Assembly: GCA_030062745.1 (NCBI GenBank)
Contig: CP099840.1
Span: forward strand, 1,364,001-1,428,000
Length of the DNA stretch: 64,000 nt
DNA from: Capitulum mitella
Taxonomy: Eukaryota > Arthropoda > Thecostraca > Pollicipedomorpha > Pollicipedidae
Direction: 5' to 3'
The position numbers and the translations under genes were made by a program. The notes below the pieces were generated by a model, which was not told the origin of the DNA, did no database searches, and saw only the letters and a program-made list of their open reading frames with translations. Below, piece by piece: positions 1 through 11,207 of this stretch. Positions within the stretch are counted from its first letter, which is position 1, and each line of letters begins with the position of its first letter.

Positions 1-1615
1 ACGTTGCAGGCCAAATTCACGATGTTCTCACCGAAAACGCCGTAGTCGGTGATTTCCGACATGGACCGACAAAATGCGGTATGAACGACCGGAAAAATGG
101 CTCCGAACGTCCGAAGTCATTTTCTTTTATTTGCATATCACACATTCCGTAATCTCAGTACATTTATCTAATCTGCGGACCACTGCGAAGATGTAGTTAC
201 ATACTTCCACGACAGACAGCTGTGTCGCATCGCCTTGACCCACATTGGACGTCACAGGGAACTGCGTCGCCGCGGGGCCGTAGAGCGCCAAAGCTCAGTT
301 GACAAAGGCGGTAATCCGTCCAGTACTCGACTGGCGCGGACACGACGGACGAACGGAATGACGTCACCCAGATTTTGATGGCGTCACACCCCGACGAACG
401 CGACCGAAAGTACAGTCAGTTGATTCTGTTCAGCTCATCATTCCCAGCAGATTCGTTTGTTTCCTTCTGCTTTGAGGCACGGGATTTTTAAGGACCGTCC
501 ATTGGGCCAATCAGATCCACCCTTGCCGTACCACGTGAGTGTCTGAGAGCACACTGCCCTTTCCAAATCGCGAGCCGTACCCATAGAAGAACAAAAGTAT
601 CGCTGGATAGGCCTTAAAAGTAGAGCTTACATCATACAAAACAAATCAGTTACACTAAAAAATGTCATCGTAATTCGCAAGTAAACGTTTCTGGTTTTAC
701 AATGCGCTCTTCCGCCCACGCCATGCAGCAACAGGCGAAGCTTACCTGCTGTTTCACTCTGTCACTTCAGCCGTATTAGGAGAGGAGGAGACAGGCAGCA
801 TACTGCCTTCTTTGTCCCACAAAACATAAACATAACTGACGAGAAGACATGGCGGCGCGGTATTGACACATATCATTCGTAATGAATGCGGCTTGGAGCG
901 CACACCATAACCGCCCAATTTGTACGAGCACGCTGTATATTAATATGCTCGTATCTTAAAATGACAAAAGCATGCCAAAATATTAAAAAAAAAACGTTTC
1001 CTATGCCTTTTCAGCTTTCTAACCATTTTTTTTTTTGCTCAAATGGGTCCTTGAATCGCGGTGACATTGAATGATCTCACGTGACTTTGACTCCGTCGAG
1101 TGCGTTAGGTGGTGCACATCAGGCCATGTGGGGTGGAAAGGCAGTGCATGCCATAAAACTGAAAAGATGTTGTCGCAAAATCCTTACAATTAACTCAGAG
1201 GAGAGGTAAAAAAAAAAAAAATAACGTTGACCTTGGCCTGACCTCGAGGGCATTGACCATTTTTTCATTTATGCTGGTGACGGTGTACAATAACTTTGCC
1301 CTCGAAATGCAAATCTTCAAGAAGAAAAAATACAGACGGTAAAATTTGTCAAAAATGGCTCAAAATGTTCTTTGGCCTGAGGTTACTGGCCTCATCTTTT
1401 CAAGAAATTGCAAGATAAACGTTTTAAGATCATTGGTACGATAAGGTCATGTAGCAAAACTTAATCTGATACCTTTCAAATTATTAATACTATGGCAGCC
1501 TAAACTTTTTTGACATGGGCCCCTTTAACCTGACCTAGATCAGTAATCTGACCCGACCCAAAATGTGCTCAGTGAAAGTGGGAAAAGGTAACGGAAATTT
1601 AAGAGCTCTGTGCGC
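1..1615. other. left-edge non-coding stretch, no gene seen
   Basis: No reading frame here resembles a known protein and no exon-like block with good splice borders was found. A perfect CRE-type palindrome TGACGTCA lies at 359-366. Scattered TGACC and GGTCA words around 1230-1260 and 1530-1560 resemble the interior of the TTAA elements further right, so old transposon debris is likely. Confidence 0.4.
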
Positions 1616-2835
1616 TTAACCCTGTTCTCGAAGGGCTACACGGTATGGCCGATTCCCGACGGAGGGGGGCGGATTCGGCGCCCCCTTAGATCTCGAGAAC
1701 TACATGTTCGATTTTATCGCAACAAACGACAATCAATTTGCCGTAACGTGAACTGCATTTTTTTAAAGTAACTTGAAAATTTTGAAAGGGGTAAATACAG
1801 GCGCAAAAATTTCGAAATAGGGGGACTTTTGGACTTCTTATAACGCTGTTATTTATCGGCCGATTTCAATGAAATTGACATGAATCAAGAGATTATGGAT
1901 GGGACTTCTACTGTTGACACACACATTTGAAATTTTGTGGAAATTCATTGGCGTTCACAGGGTTTCAAAAATAGGAGGATTAGTTTTCCAAAAACTGAAT
2001 GGAGAAAAAAGGTAAAAGCACTTTTTTGGCTTCTGCTACTCATGTCATGCTAAACAAGTACAAATCATATTACGGTGTTTGTACAATGTTAGCATAGGCG
2101 GTGCCAGGGACATGAAAAAGGGGGAACTGTTATGGTCAAGTGCTCTTCAGATGAACTTGTGACCTTTACCCTTAAATGATTCCCAGTGACCTTGGAGTCA
2201 CTTGGAATGATCTCGTGTGCATTTAATGGTATCTGTAAGCGTTTTCAATCATTTCAATTCACTCTATTTCAAAAATTCCATTTTATCCCTTTTACGGCCA
2301 TTTTGTGATAAAGGGCACGCGCACTGACATTTTAGTTCATAGCTCCGTGACCCGACCTGATATCAAGCTGAAACTGGATACACAAGTAGAAGGCACCCTT
2401 CTACGTCACATATATTCCGGGTTTGGCGTTTCAAAAAACAGCGCCGAAATTGTTACTATAAAACCAAATGTTGACTTTTGACCTTGACCTGACCTTGTAA
2501 AGTGACCACAGATGAACAAAATTATATTTGCACGTTGCCCAACTATTTTGCTATACATCCATATCAAAGTTCTAAATTCTATCTTAAAAACGTTATTTTT
2601 GGCAGTCATTTTCCTTTTACCCTTAACAGGGCCAAAATTAGCCTGAGGTGCCTCCCAAAAACATCGCCTGGCTCCGCCGTGAGCAAAACAGAATTTCGAC
2701 ATTTTGTTAAAGTACGTAGAAAGAAAAGCTAGGAAAAGTGACCAAGTTTCGTGAGGCTGCGTTAAAAACCCTGGAATTGGTAAGCAAAAAACCCGAGGGG
2801 GCGGACTCAGCCCGCCCTGCCGGGAATAGGATTAA
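1616..2835. mobile_element. TTAA-flanked non-autonomous DNA element, diverged
   Basis: A 1.2 kb segment bounded by TTAA at 1616-1619 and 2832-2835. Read inward, the left end is TTAACCCTGTTCTCG and the right end is TTAATCCTATTCCCG, an imperfect terminal inverted repeat. Each end is followed by a GC-rich inverted repeat (1664-1686 on the left; a gggggcggactcagcccgccc-type block near 2796-2816 on the right). There is no transposase frame. TTAA duplications with CCC-starting ends are the mark of the piggyBac superfamily, so this looks like a MITE-like piggyBac derivative. Its length matches the better preserved pair at 4.0 and 5.9 kb. The assignment is inferred from ends and length only. Confidence 0.5.
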
Positions 2836-4037
2836 GGGCGCCGCCATTTTCTCTCCGTTCTGAAAAAAAAAACATGAATGGGTGCGTCCAAACACATCAA
2901 CAGCGTCGAAGACGCCGTTCTCCACCGCCGGGAAAAGAAATGAAATTTGGCCTCCCTAGTGAGAGAGCTAAGAGACGATCTAGAAGGCCACGTCAGGTAT
3001 TTCCGCATGCCGTGGAAAATATTTAATGCCCTACTGAGTCAGAAGCTGCCTACATTGTCTGTGGGCAACTTGTGTCACATGCAGTATTTTCGAAATAAAA
3101 GGCCATCGGTCTCAAGGTACAGTGCCATCATATTAATCTATCAAGAATGTTTCAATGATGCTGTGGTGGCAAACATATCAACTACTCTCATTTTCATCCT
3201 CCTTTGTCCATTTTGGTACCGAGCCGCTTGGACTCACTGTACCGCCTGTTCGTTGCCCAGTCAGCGATGGCATCGGCTAAAAACTTGGACGTTTTAAATT
3301 TTGCGGTCGATTCCGTCGCGAACAAACCGATTTTTTTCTGGTATCTGTATTTCTATTCAAAGTTTATCCTTGGCAGCATCACGTGGTAAACTGACATACA
3401 TGCCATAGACCATTAATGCCCATAATTTGTATATCATATCCACCGGTAACGGACGGCAATTCCCAACATGCATATTTTCAGCCACTTTGTCGTAAATTAT
3501 ACGTGTATGTGCAGTGTAAAACATAAAAATGGGGATTTGTTCTCGATTTGAAATAAATTTAAGTCTTTTGGGAACTTTTTACGTGTCTGCAGTGTGAACT
3601 GGAATCACTGGGCACACTCTCAAAATTTGACCTTGAAAACAGGTTTCAGGGTCAAATAAAACCAGAAGAAATTTTAGAAAATGCGGATAACAGAACATCG
3701 CAGGATTCTATCCTGATCACAACGATATCCAGTTTCTGAAAAGATAGCATTGCTAACTGAAGTAATACACTGTATCTCACGTAGGGTTTGACCAAAAATC
3801 AGATTTATCGATTTCAAATTGCTTTAGCGCAAGAACCTCCTGTCGAACTGAACTGAAAAGTGAAAATCTGACATCCCAGCCACAGATTGACCCCTGGACA
3901 AAATTTCATCACAATTTTAGACTATGGTGTGTTACTCCCTGGTCGATCTCACGTGGAATGCCTCCATACAGGCATCTTCCACACATTCATAGTGACCGCT
4001 AAGCATCCACATAACAATAACGAATGCATGCCCAGGC
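2836..4037. other. spacer between TTAA elements, no gene seen
   Basis: AT-rich sequence without a recognisable coding block. Short open frames (for example around 2947-3297) are unlike any family I know and lack exon borders. TGACC and AGGTCA words near 3620-3660 suggest further transposon remnants. Confidence 0.35.
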
Positions 4038-5270
4038 TTAACCCGTCCCCGACTGGGGGGGGGCAGTTGACTGCCCCCCTGAGGTTTTTCTGGGATTGCG
4101 AGAGAACCAACAAACACAGAGTCACTAAACTTTGTGCACCTTTTGCTCCATCAATTTTACATCTCGTGTCAAAATTTTGACCTCAGGTCGAGTCAGGTGC
4201 CTGACCTAGGTCAGGTCAAACAGACCTATGTCAAAAAAAGTTTAGAGTCCTCTAACTTTTTCGCAAAACAAGATATTTCAATAACACTTTCAAGGATTAG
4301 TGATCGTGATAGATGCAACAAATCTGCTATCTCAGATTTTTCGGAATTTTTCGGGTCATTGACCTAAGGTCAAGCCCATTTTTAAGACATATCGTCGTTT
4401 TTTCGGAAATTGACGGGATGTTCCATAACATTTTTAGTGTGGAGTGAAGCAGACATCTGGTTGCCGTCATTGGGCAAAGTATCAGTGACTTCCAGCCATC
4501 GACCTGAGGTCAGGTCACGAATAACTGTAGTGGGCCAAAATGTACCACCGTCAAAATCGACGATGAATTACTCAGAATGGGTAGAAAATGGCAGAACTAG
4601 CTTGCACAGACGTGATTAATACCACGAACCTCAAAAAGTTTGAGAAAGTAGCATATTTTGCAAATAAACAGACTTTCGCGAATAAAGCTCCGCCAACTTT
4701 GCAGATTGGCAACTAATCAATTTTTCGAAAATTTAAGCACGCGAAACCATCACAAGAACCACAAAGATTAATAAAATTGACACAGATTGTCTTTTTTCGC
4801 GACAATAAGGGAACGCCAAAATTAGTTCCCGTCAATTTGGTACTGCATACGGCCGCGGCGCACACTGACGGCTGACGGGAGAATTACGGTGTCTTTAACT
4901 CAACGTTTCGGCATATATATTGAACAAATCTGGGGAAATTAGACGTGTATCGGCATCCGCGGACATTTACTTGTGCGCTGGTGCCTTTACCTATGCGTTA
5001 TTAGTCACAGCCCTTGAGATTCAGGCCATTTCTCGGTCTCATGCAGTCGGCTATGAGAAAACATATATAGGGCGTAAATTGGCTTAAATATTATCTAAAA
5101 CTAAAAAATGAGACCAGTTTCGAGCTCTACTCGTCACAGGCTTTCCAACGGTATGCTTATTTTTATCGTGCGACCAACCGTTCGCGAGTTAGAGGGGGGG
5201 GGGCAGTCAACTGCCCCCCCCCCCCCAGCCGCCGATGTTTGGGACGGACCGACGGTCGTGCGCGGGTTAA
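4038..5270 (+). mobile_element. piggyBac-like MITE, copy 1
   Basis: Bounded by TTAA at 4038-4041 and 5267-5270. The left end reads TTAACCCGTCCCCGACTG and the right end closes with GCGCGGGTTAA, so the outer bases form a short inverted repeat next to a TTAA target duplication. Just inside each end is a near-perfect hairpin of G-run, CAGT, ACTG and C-run (about 4054-4079 on the left, about 5196-5220 on the right). The 1.2 kb interior has no transposase but many AGGTCA/TGACCT words, for example around 4180-4220 and 4500-4518. It is a direct repeat of the 5947-7141 segment along nearly its whole length. Non-autonomous piggyBac-type elements would be moved by a transposase encoded elsewhere. Confidence 0.75.
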
Positions 5271-5799
5271 AGATAATATTTCTTTCATAGTCCCTATGAG
5301 AGTTATGCTGACACAGCGCGCTTCCAATATCTGAGTTGGTGAGCCAATATTGCTTGTGTTACCTTTGACTGCCATCCATTTCGGCCATCTTTCTCTTAGT
5401 CAACTCTTAATCACTTCTCTTTTCCTATGCTGCAGCGGAAACAATGTGGGTATGAGTGACAGTACCGTTAATGATACAGTTGCACGAATAAAAGGAAAAC
5501 AACATATTCGTATACAAAACAGGTGACAGAAATGTTCCAATCGTCAGTAGAACGTAGACGAATGGACATTGCTTCCGCTGTCATAATGACAGCGCTGTCA
5601 ATATGGACGTCAGAAACATGCGGTTTGGCTGCAGGGGAACGGGGTGTACGTATCCTCTTCACACCCATGGACCTTTCAAATTGGGAGACTTATAAAAACA
5701 TAGCAATGCTCTTAACTTGGCATCCGTGACGGATCCCCAAGTCTGAAAGAACTCCTACAGGCTCAGCGTGTTAAGGTTTGCACTAGTGGCCACTCAAAT
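5271..5799. other. spacer, no gene seen
   Basis: Unique-looking sequence between the first TTAA element and the outer element that starts near 5800. Two overlapping frames on opposite strands at 5468-5729 have no recognisable content and no splice or start context. Confidence 0.35.
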
Positions 5800-8604
5800 A
5801 TAACGCGCTCGGGTGGGGGTGGGTGTCGTTTTGACTCCCCACTAAGATATCAAAAACTAACGGCCCTAGACACCAGATTTTCAGCACAGATGCATCCATA
5901 AAAAAACTCTCTTGCGCATAAGTTTCATGTTTCTAGAACGTAAGCTTTAACCCGTCCCCGACTGGGGGGCAGTTAACTGCCCCCCCTGAGGTTTTTCTGG
6001 GATTGCGAGAGAACAAAGTAACACAGAGTCACGAAACTTTGTGTACCTTTTGCTTCGTCAATTTTACATCTCGTGTCAAAATTTTGACCTCAGGTGAGGT
6101 CATGTGCCTGACCTAGGTCAGGTCAAACAGACCTTTGTCCAAAAAGTTTAGCGCCCTCTAACTTTTTCACAAAACAAGTAATCGTGATAGATGCAACAAA
6201 TCTGCCATCTCAGATTTTTCGAAATTTTTAAGGTCATTGACCTAAGGTCAAGTCCATTTTTAAGATATATCGTCGTTTTTTCGGAAATTGACGGAATATT
6301 TCATAACATTTTTAGTGTAAAGTGAAGCAGACATCTAGTTGCCGTCATTGGGAAAAGTATCAACGACTTCCAGCCATTGACCTGAGGTCAGGTCACGAAT
6401 AACTGCAGTGAGCCAAAATATACCACCGTCAAAATCGACCATGAATTACTCAGAATGGAGAGAAAATAATAGAACCAGCTTGCACAGACGTAAGTAATAC
6501 CAGGAACCTCAAAAAGTTTCAAAAAATATCATATCTTGGAAATAAACAGGCTCTCGCGAATAAAGCTCCGCCAATTGTGTAGATTGGTAACTAATTAATT
6601 TTTCTGAAATTTAAGCATGAAAAACCATCACAAAAATCACTAAAATCAATAAAATGTACATAGATAGTCTTTTTTCGAGAAAATAAAGGAACATAAAATT
6701 AGTTTCCGTCAATCTGTTGCCGCATACGGCAGCGGCGCAAACCGACAGCTGGTGGGAGGATTGCCGTGTCTTTAACTCAACCTTTCGGCGTATATATTGA
6801 ACAAATCCGGGAAATTAGACGTGTATATCGGCATCCGGGGACCTTTACTTGTGTGCTGGTGCCTTTACCTAGGCGTTATTAGTCACAGCCCTTGAGATTC
6901 AGGCCACTTCTCGGTCTCATGCAATCGGCTATGAGAAAACATATATAGGGCGTAAATTGCTTACATATTATCTAGAACTAAAAATGAGACCAGTTTCGAG
7001 CTCTACTCGTCACAAGCTTTCCAACGGTATGCTTATTTTTATCTTGCGACCAACCGTTCGTGAGTTAGAGGCGGAGGCAGCCAATTGCCCCCCCGCCAGT
7101 CGCCGATGTTCGAAACGGACCGACGGTCGTGTGCGGGTTAAGGTCACTGAGCTAAATGAGGGTCAAATTCGGTGTGGCTCGCCAGACTTTCGCTTGTACC
7201 GCGAAAATCGTTCGCCACTGCGCGAATATGTAGCAGGCATTTTTGTAGAGCACATTAAACTGCAATGCATGATATAGATTCTGAGACGCTTGGGTCTGCG
7301 CTGGCACTTAAACAGGTACTTCAGCTCAATTTTAGCTCTATGGCATACTTTCACTATGCATGATATACTTTGTTTTGTGGGCTTCGAGTTGAATTTTGGC
7401 GCTGAATTCGAATTTACCGTTCAAAAATACCTCACAGATTCAACTTATGCCGTCAAGGTCCCCTAAAGTTCCCTGAGGTCAACCCAGATCACTGACGTAA
7501 AGTGACCTCGAAAAAGTAAAAATCGCGAAAATGTTCTCCACAGTGCCAACTACCGTCACCCAATAGAGTTTTCCATCTGAATCAAGTATTTTGCACCGCT
7601 AAGTAAAAAACTCCATCGCATCCTTCGGCTTCTTGAGAATAGCATGCTGGCATATCGCAGAATGCTAAAACGAAGGCAAACCCCATCTGATCCATTTCTC
7701 TTTGACACCTTTTTACTCCAACGTATGCCATACCCAGGTAATTTTGGCCAGAGGCGTAGCCAGGATTTTCGTAAGGGGGGCCGGAGCGCAGTGTAAGCTG
7801 AATTCGTACGAAAACCGCCTACTAGGAAGATGATGTGCAATGGTTTTCACGACAAATGGGGCCTGAAGGGGGCGGGCCCCCGGCCCCCTGGCTGCACCCT
7901 TGAATTTGGGCGTTGAACTCGAAATCAGCGTCAAAAAACAACAACTTAGAAAGAAAGCGTTCGCAGAAAAAGTGTAATAAGGTCAATGAAGTTTATCTCA
8001 GGTCATGATGATGACCTAGAAGAGATCAGTACCATCTGACCCTGTATTCGGTCATCCCTGATATTCTTTGTACTCTTTTAGCCATGAATTAGGCATTGAA
8101 TCGGCGGCGTGGCATTATTTGGCCTCTTCAGAAAACGAAATTACGCGAGCACAGTTTTGGTCATCTCTCTGTGACTTGACCTGAAACTTGTTACGCCGGT
8201 AGAAGATGAAGTGGCATTTTACAGTTTCATGATCGAAAATATTTTTTTTAGCCTTGACCTGACCTCGTGACCTAACCGCAGATCAACTAAATTATTCCTA
8301 CATTTTTGGGGGAAGTTATCTGTGCACCAATAAACAATCTGAAAGTCTGTCTCTAAACGTTTATTCATGGCAGTAGTTTGAAGTTTACCCCAAAAATGAT
8401 CATATCTGAAAACCATGATCGGACTTAACGCATTCTGACTTGGACATCTTGAATAACCTTAGCATTTTTTAACTATGAAAGATCCTTTGTTTTATTGTGT
8501 ACAGCTGTGCTAAATTTGGTATAGCTGCGCTGCACCGTTTGGGACCCATTTTGGAAAAACCTTAGGTGGGTCATATTGCCCCCACCCACCTGAGCGCGCG
8601 TTAA
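5800..8604. mobile_element. outer TTAA element split by a nested MITE
   Basis: The left end after position 5803 begins ACGCGCTCGGGTGGGGG-like sequence. The right end before TTAA at 8601-8604 is its approximate inverse (CCCCCACCCACCTGAGCGCGCG). The right flank is a perfect TTAA and the left flank is ATAA, one mismatch from it. The 5947-7141 MITE sits inside; without it the outer element would be about 1.6 kb. The remaining interior (7142-8600) has no transposase frame and many TGACC/GGTCA words (7470-7510, 7980-8030, 8250-8275). A secondary GC-rich fragment around 7745-7905 may be another old insert. Boundaries are inferred by eye from the ends. Confidence 0.45.
5947..7141 (+). mobile_element. 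piggyBac-like MITE, copy 2 (nested)
   Basis: Flanked by TTAA at 5947-5950 and 7138-7141 and collinear with the 4038-5270 copy. The left terminal sequence, the hairpin GGGGGGCAGT/ACTGCCCCCC and most of the interior are shared. The right-hand hairpin is degraded here. Compared with copy 1 it lacks a short block after 6174 (corresponding to about 4270-4305). Both copies contain the same small open frame (starting 5108 and 6984), but it ends in the G/C-run terminus and is not a credible gene. Same orientation as copy 1, but two separate TTAA duplications argue for two insertions rather than a segmental duplication. Confidence 0.75.
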
Positions 8605-10899
8605 AGGAAAGTGAGTTACTGAACTAGACCTATAGGTTCATGGCTGTGAAGGAACTGTGTTCCTTTAATCGGTTTGACGTGATTTTGCCTTTCAGATCAT
8701 GTAAAACGCAGAAAGTGCGGCCAGAACGACACGAGAGCGATCTGCTCACATGCGCGCAAAGTACACGAGGAGCCAGAAAAAGAAACGGGACACGGTAAGT
8801 TGATTTTGGCTCAATACAGTGCAGGTCTTTGGTCGATGATAGGTCTAGCATAAGCCCGCGGTGGTTATAAACGTTTTAGTTTACCCACGTACGTTCGGTG
8901 CTTCTGTCAGCTTGGTAGAGGCCAGCGGAACAACAAAGCCTAGAAAAACTTGATCAAACTCGCCGGACCGGCTTGCGCGCCATCCAGCAGTTTACCTAGG
9001 GATGGGCGTTAGCTCCAAACGCAGAAGATGGGCAAACAGAGCACACCAGTTAAACATAAGCTTACAAACACAGCTCCCGATTCGACAAAGAAGAGGAAAT
9101 TAAAGCAATATAAAGCTTTCAGGCAACTTTGACAATCGAAACAGTCCCTTTTCCATTGATTAAAGTTTCCTATGATCTAGACCGCGTGGACCAGAAAAAG
9201 ACCAAAATGCATATTTCTTAAAGCATGGTTTTCTCGACCCAGTCAATTTTCTATCGTGTTACTTTCTAGCGTGAAGCTAAAGCTACAGATATGAAACCAG
9301 CACATTCACACACTGGGTACACCCGGCAGCAGGTTTCGGCCAAAGGGTTCAAAAGGGCAACATTGGGAATGGATTCACACGCAGGGGAACTGAGCGCTTA
9401 AATATATTATCGCTTGACAATAAATCATTACTTTAATTTTGGTCTGAAATGTACTTTGTCGGTGATTTCGAAGCTCAAGCCTGTTTTTCCATACCTTATC
9501 ATGACACAGCCACCAGAACGATAAAATTGGCCTAGATTCACATGTATGCGATTATTTTAGCATTTTCCCCACTTTCAAAGCTGTCATTGGCACTGTATGT
9601 ACCATCGATGACGTTACTGTGACATGCAGACTTGTGCTGTAGTTCGCCAAACACAAGGACGCGGGAAACGGGGCCGGGGGCGGCTGCTCCCCTACCCAGC
9701 GTTTTTGAAATTTAAGGTTGACTCCTATGGGCCGTGATTAGAAAGAAATTGGCCCAAAATGCTTCTTTGCCCCTCCCCAACTGTGGAGGAGTTCTCGCGC
9801 TCCTGATCCTGACCAAAAATTGCCAGGTAGGCCTCGGGGCCATATGGCAGGGACCTTCATCGGACACGTTGTACGCGATAGATGGCACTACAGTCCCAAA
9901 TGTTTTGATATAGGTGGATACTTTGACGTCGATGACTGGCACTCGTCACAAGGTGAGTTCAAGACAAATGCCTTTGAGTTTACATGCCTAGCCATTTATT
10001 GTCATTGAGCAGTTTTTGTGTCATTCGAACAGGAAGTATGTATGTCGTGAAAAGTGTCTTTCTTCTGGTTTGAGCTATTCTATTCGCTCGTACCCTTTTC
10101 TGTTTTATTCAGATTCAGACCAAGCTTCGAGTACACTTGCATCTAATGGAGGAATGCATTTGAATTCATGGAATGGAAATGGATAAGCCGGGACTTGAAC
10201 ATCTGATTGAATCATTCCGCAGCCCGTCACGTTGACCTTTTCGTCCTACTGGGCGAAATGGACCATGAATCCTGATATGGCCATGGTTTCATTTTGGAGC
10301 TAATGAAGTTTGTGCATGTTAATCGGCAAGTTACGGTTGTCAGTCGCGAACAAGAAGTGTGAATGTCAGGACGTCCTTTTCTTAAGCTTTTCAGTTGTAG
10401 TTCGTCCGACGAGAATAATTAAATCAGAACATCTTAGTATCATTTGGTTTGTTTTTGATGTCGCGCCAGGCGTAAACAAAACGTCTGATCTCTCAAGCCT
10501 GTTATTGTATTCTTGTTTGCTTCTTTGCCAAACGGTGGGTTGTACCCACTTCCTAGGTTGGACCATCATCAAGGCCCATATGGTCGTAGCTTGGGCCGAG
10601 GAGAGCTTCAGTAAACGACAGTATGCCATTTCTCTTCACGCGATGACAAACCGGTGCGTATGTTCTGAAACGTTGCCTGACCGTGAGCCGGGCGAGGAGA
10701 TGGAGATACTGTGCAGGCAGCAAGTGAGCACGTGAGCGATGACATTTGCCACTCAGGGACGTTGCACATCCTGCAAATGTCGCCTGACGGACTTTCAGGC
10801 GAAACTGTGTACGTCACAGTTGGTCCTCGCCCGCGCGACACGTCGAAAGGTCCATTACCCGGCGATATCGCTGAAATATCAGCGATCGGCGATTGATTG
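8605..10899. other. spacer upstream of the secreted-protein gene
   Basis: No exon was recognised. The 10310-10735 frame on + is 141 codons long but has no family resemblance and no coding-like composition. A 9660-9700 block with runs of G and C resembles the GC-rich repeat fragments seen elsewhere. GC content rises steeply from about 10.9 kb into the promoter and first exon of the next gene. Confidence 0.4.
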
Positions 10900-11207
10900 G
10901 CTCGTGGCGTTCATTTCGTTCCGCTGTCGGCGCGGCGCGGCGTCCGCGCAGGAAGACGCGAAACTCCACGTCGTCTGGCCGGGACCGGGCCGCCTGCGTC
11001 CGTTTCGGCGGCCGGGCCCGGAACAGGCGGCGCCGGGCCGAGGCCGAGCCGTCGCCGCGACCGCCCGGCGTCGCCGCGACCGGCCGTGACGGCGCCGTCA
11101 GCGGCGGCCGCGGCCGCGGTGGGCGCTGCCGCGGCGGGGTCGCGGCCGCCGGCCGGCCGCCGCTGTCAGTCAGTGGCCGCTGACATTCGCGGCCGGGCGC
11201 GGGCACC
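10900..11207 (+). promoter_or_regulatory. CpG-rich promoter/5' UTR of the 11.2 kb gene
   Basis: About 300 bases of very GC- and CpG-rich DNA run straight into the ATG at 11208, while the sequence left of 10.85 kb is ordinary. A CAGTCAGT-type initiator-like word occurs at 11166-11173, about 40 bases upstream of the ATG. No TATA box is evident. The position suggests a CpG-island promoter with a short 5' UTR. This rests on composition and position only. Confidence 0.4.

Noticed and set aside
5108-7277. Similar small frames starting 5108 and 6984 (MRPVSSSTRH)
   Set aside because: They lie at the right ends of the two MITE copies and run into the G/C-run terminus; the similarity comes from the transposon copies.
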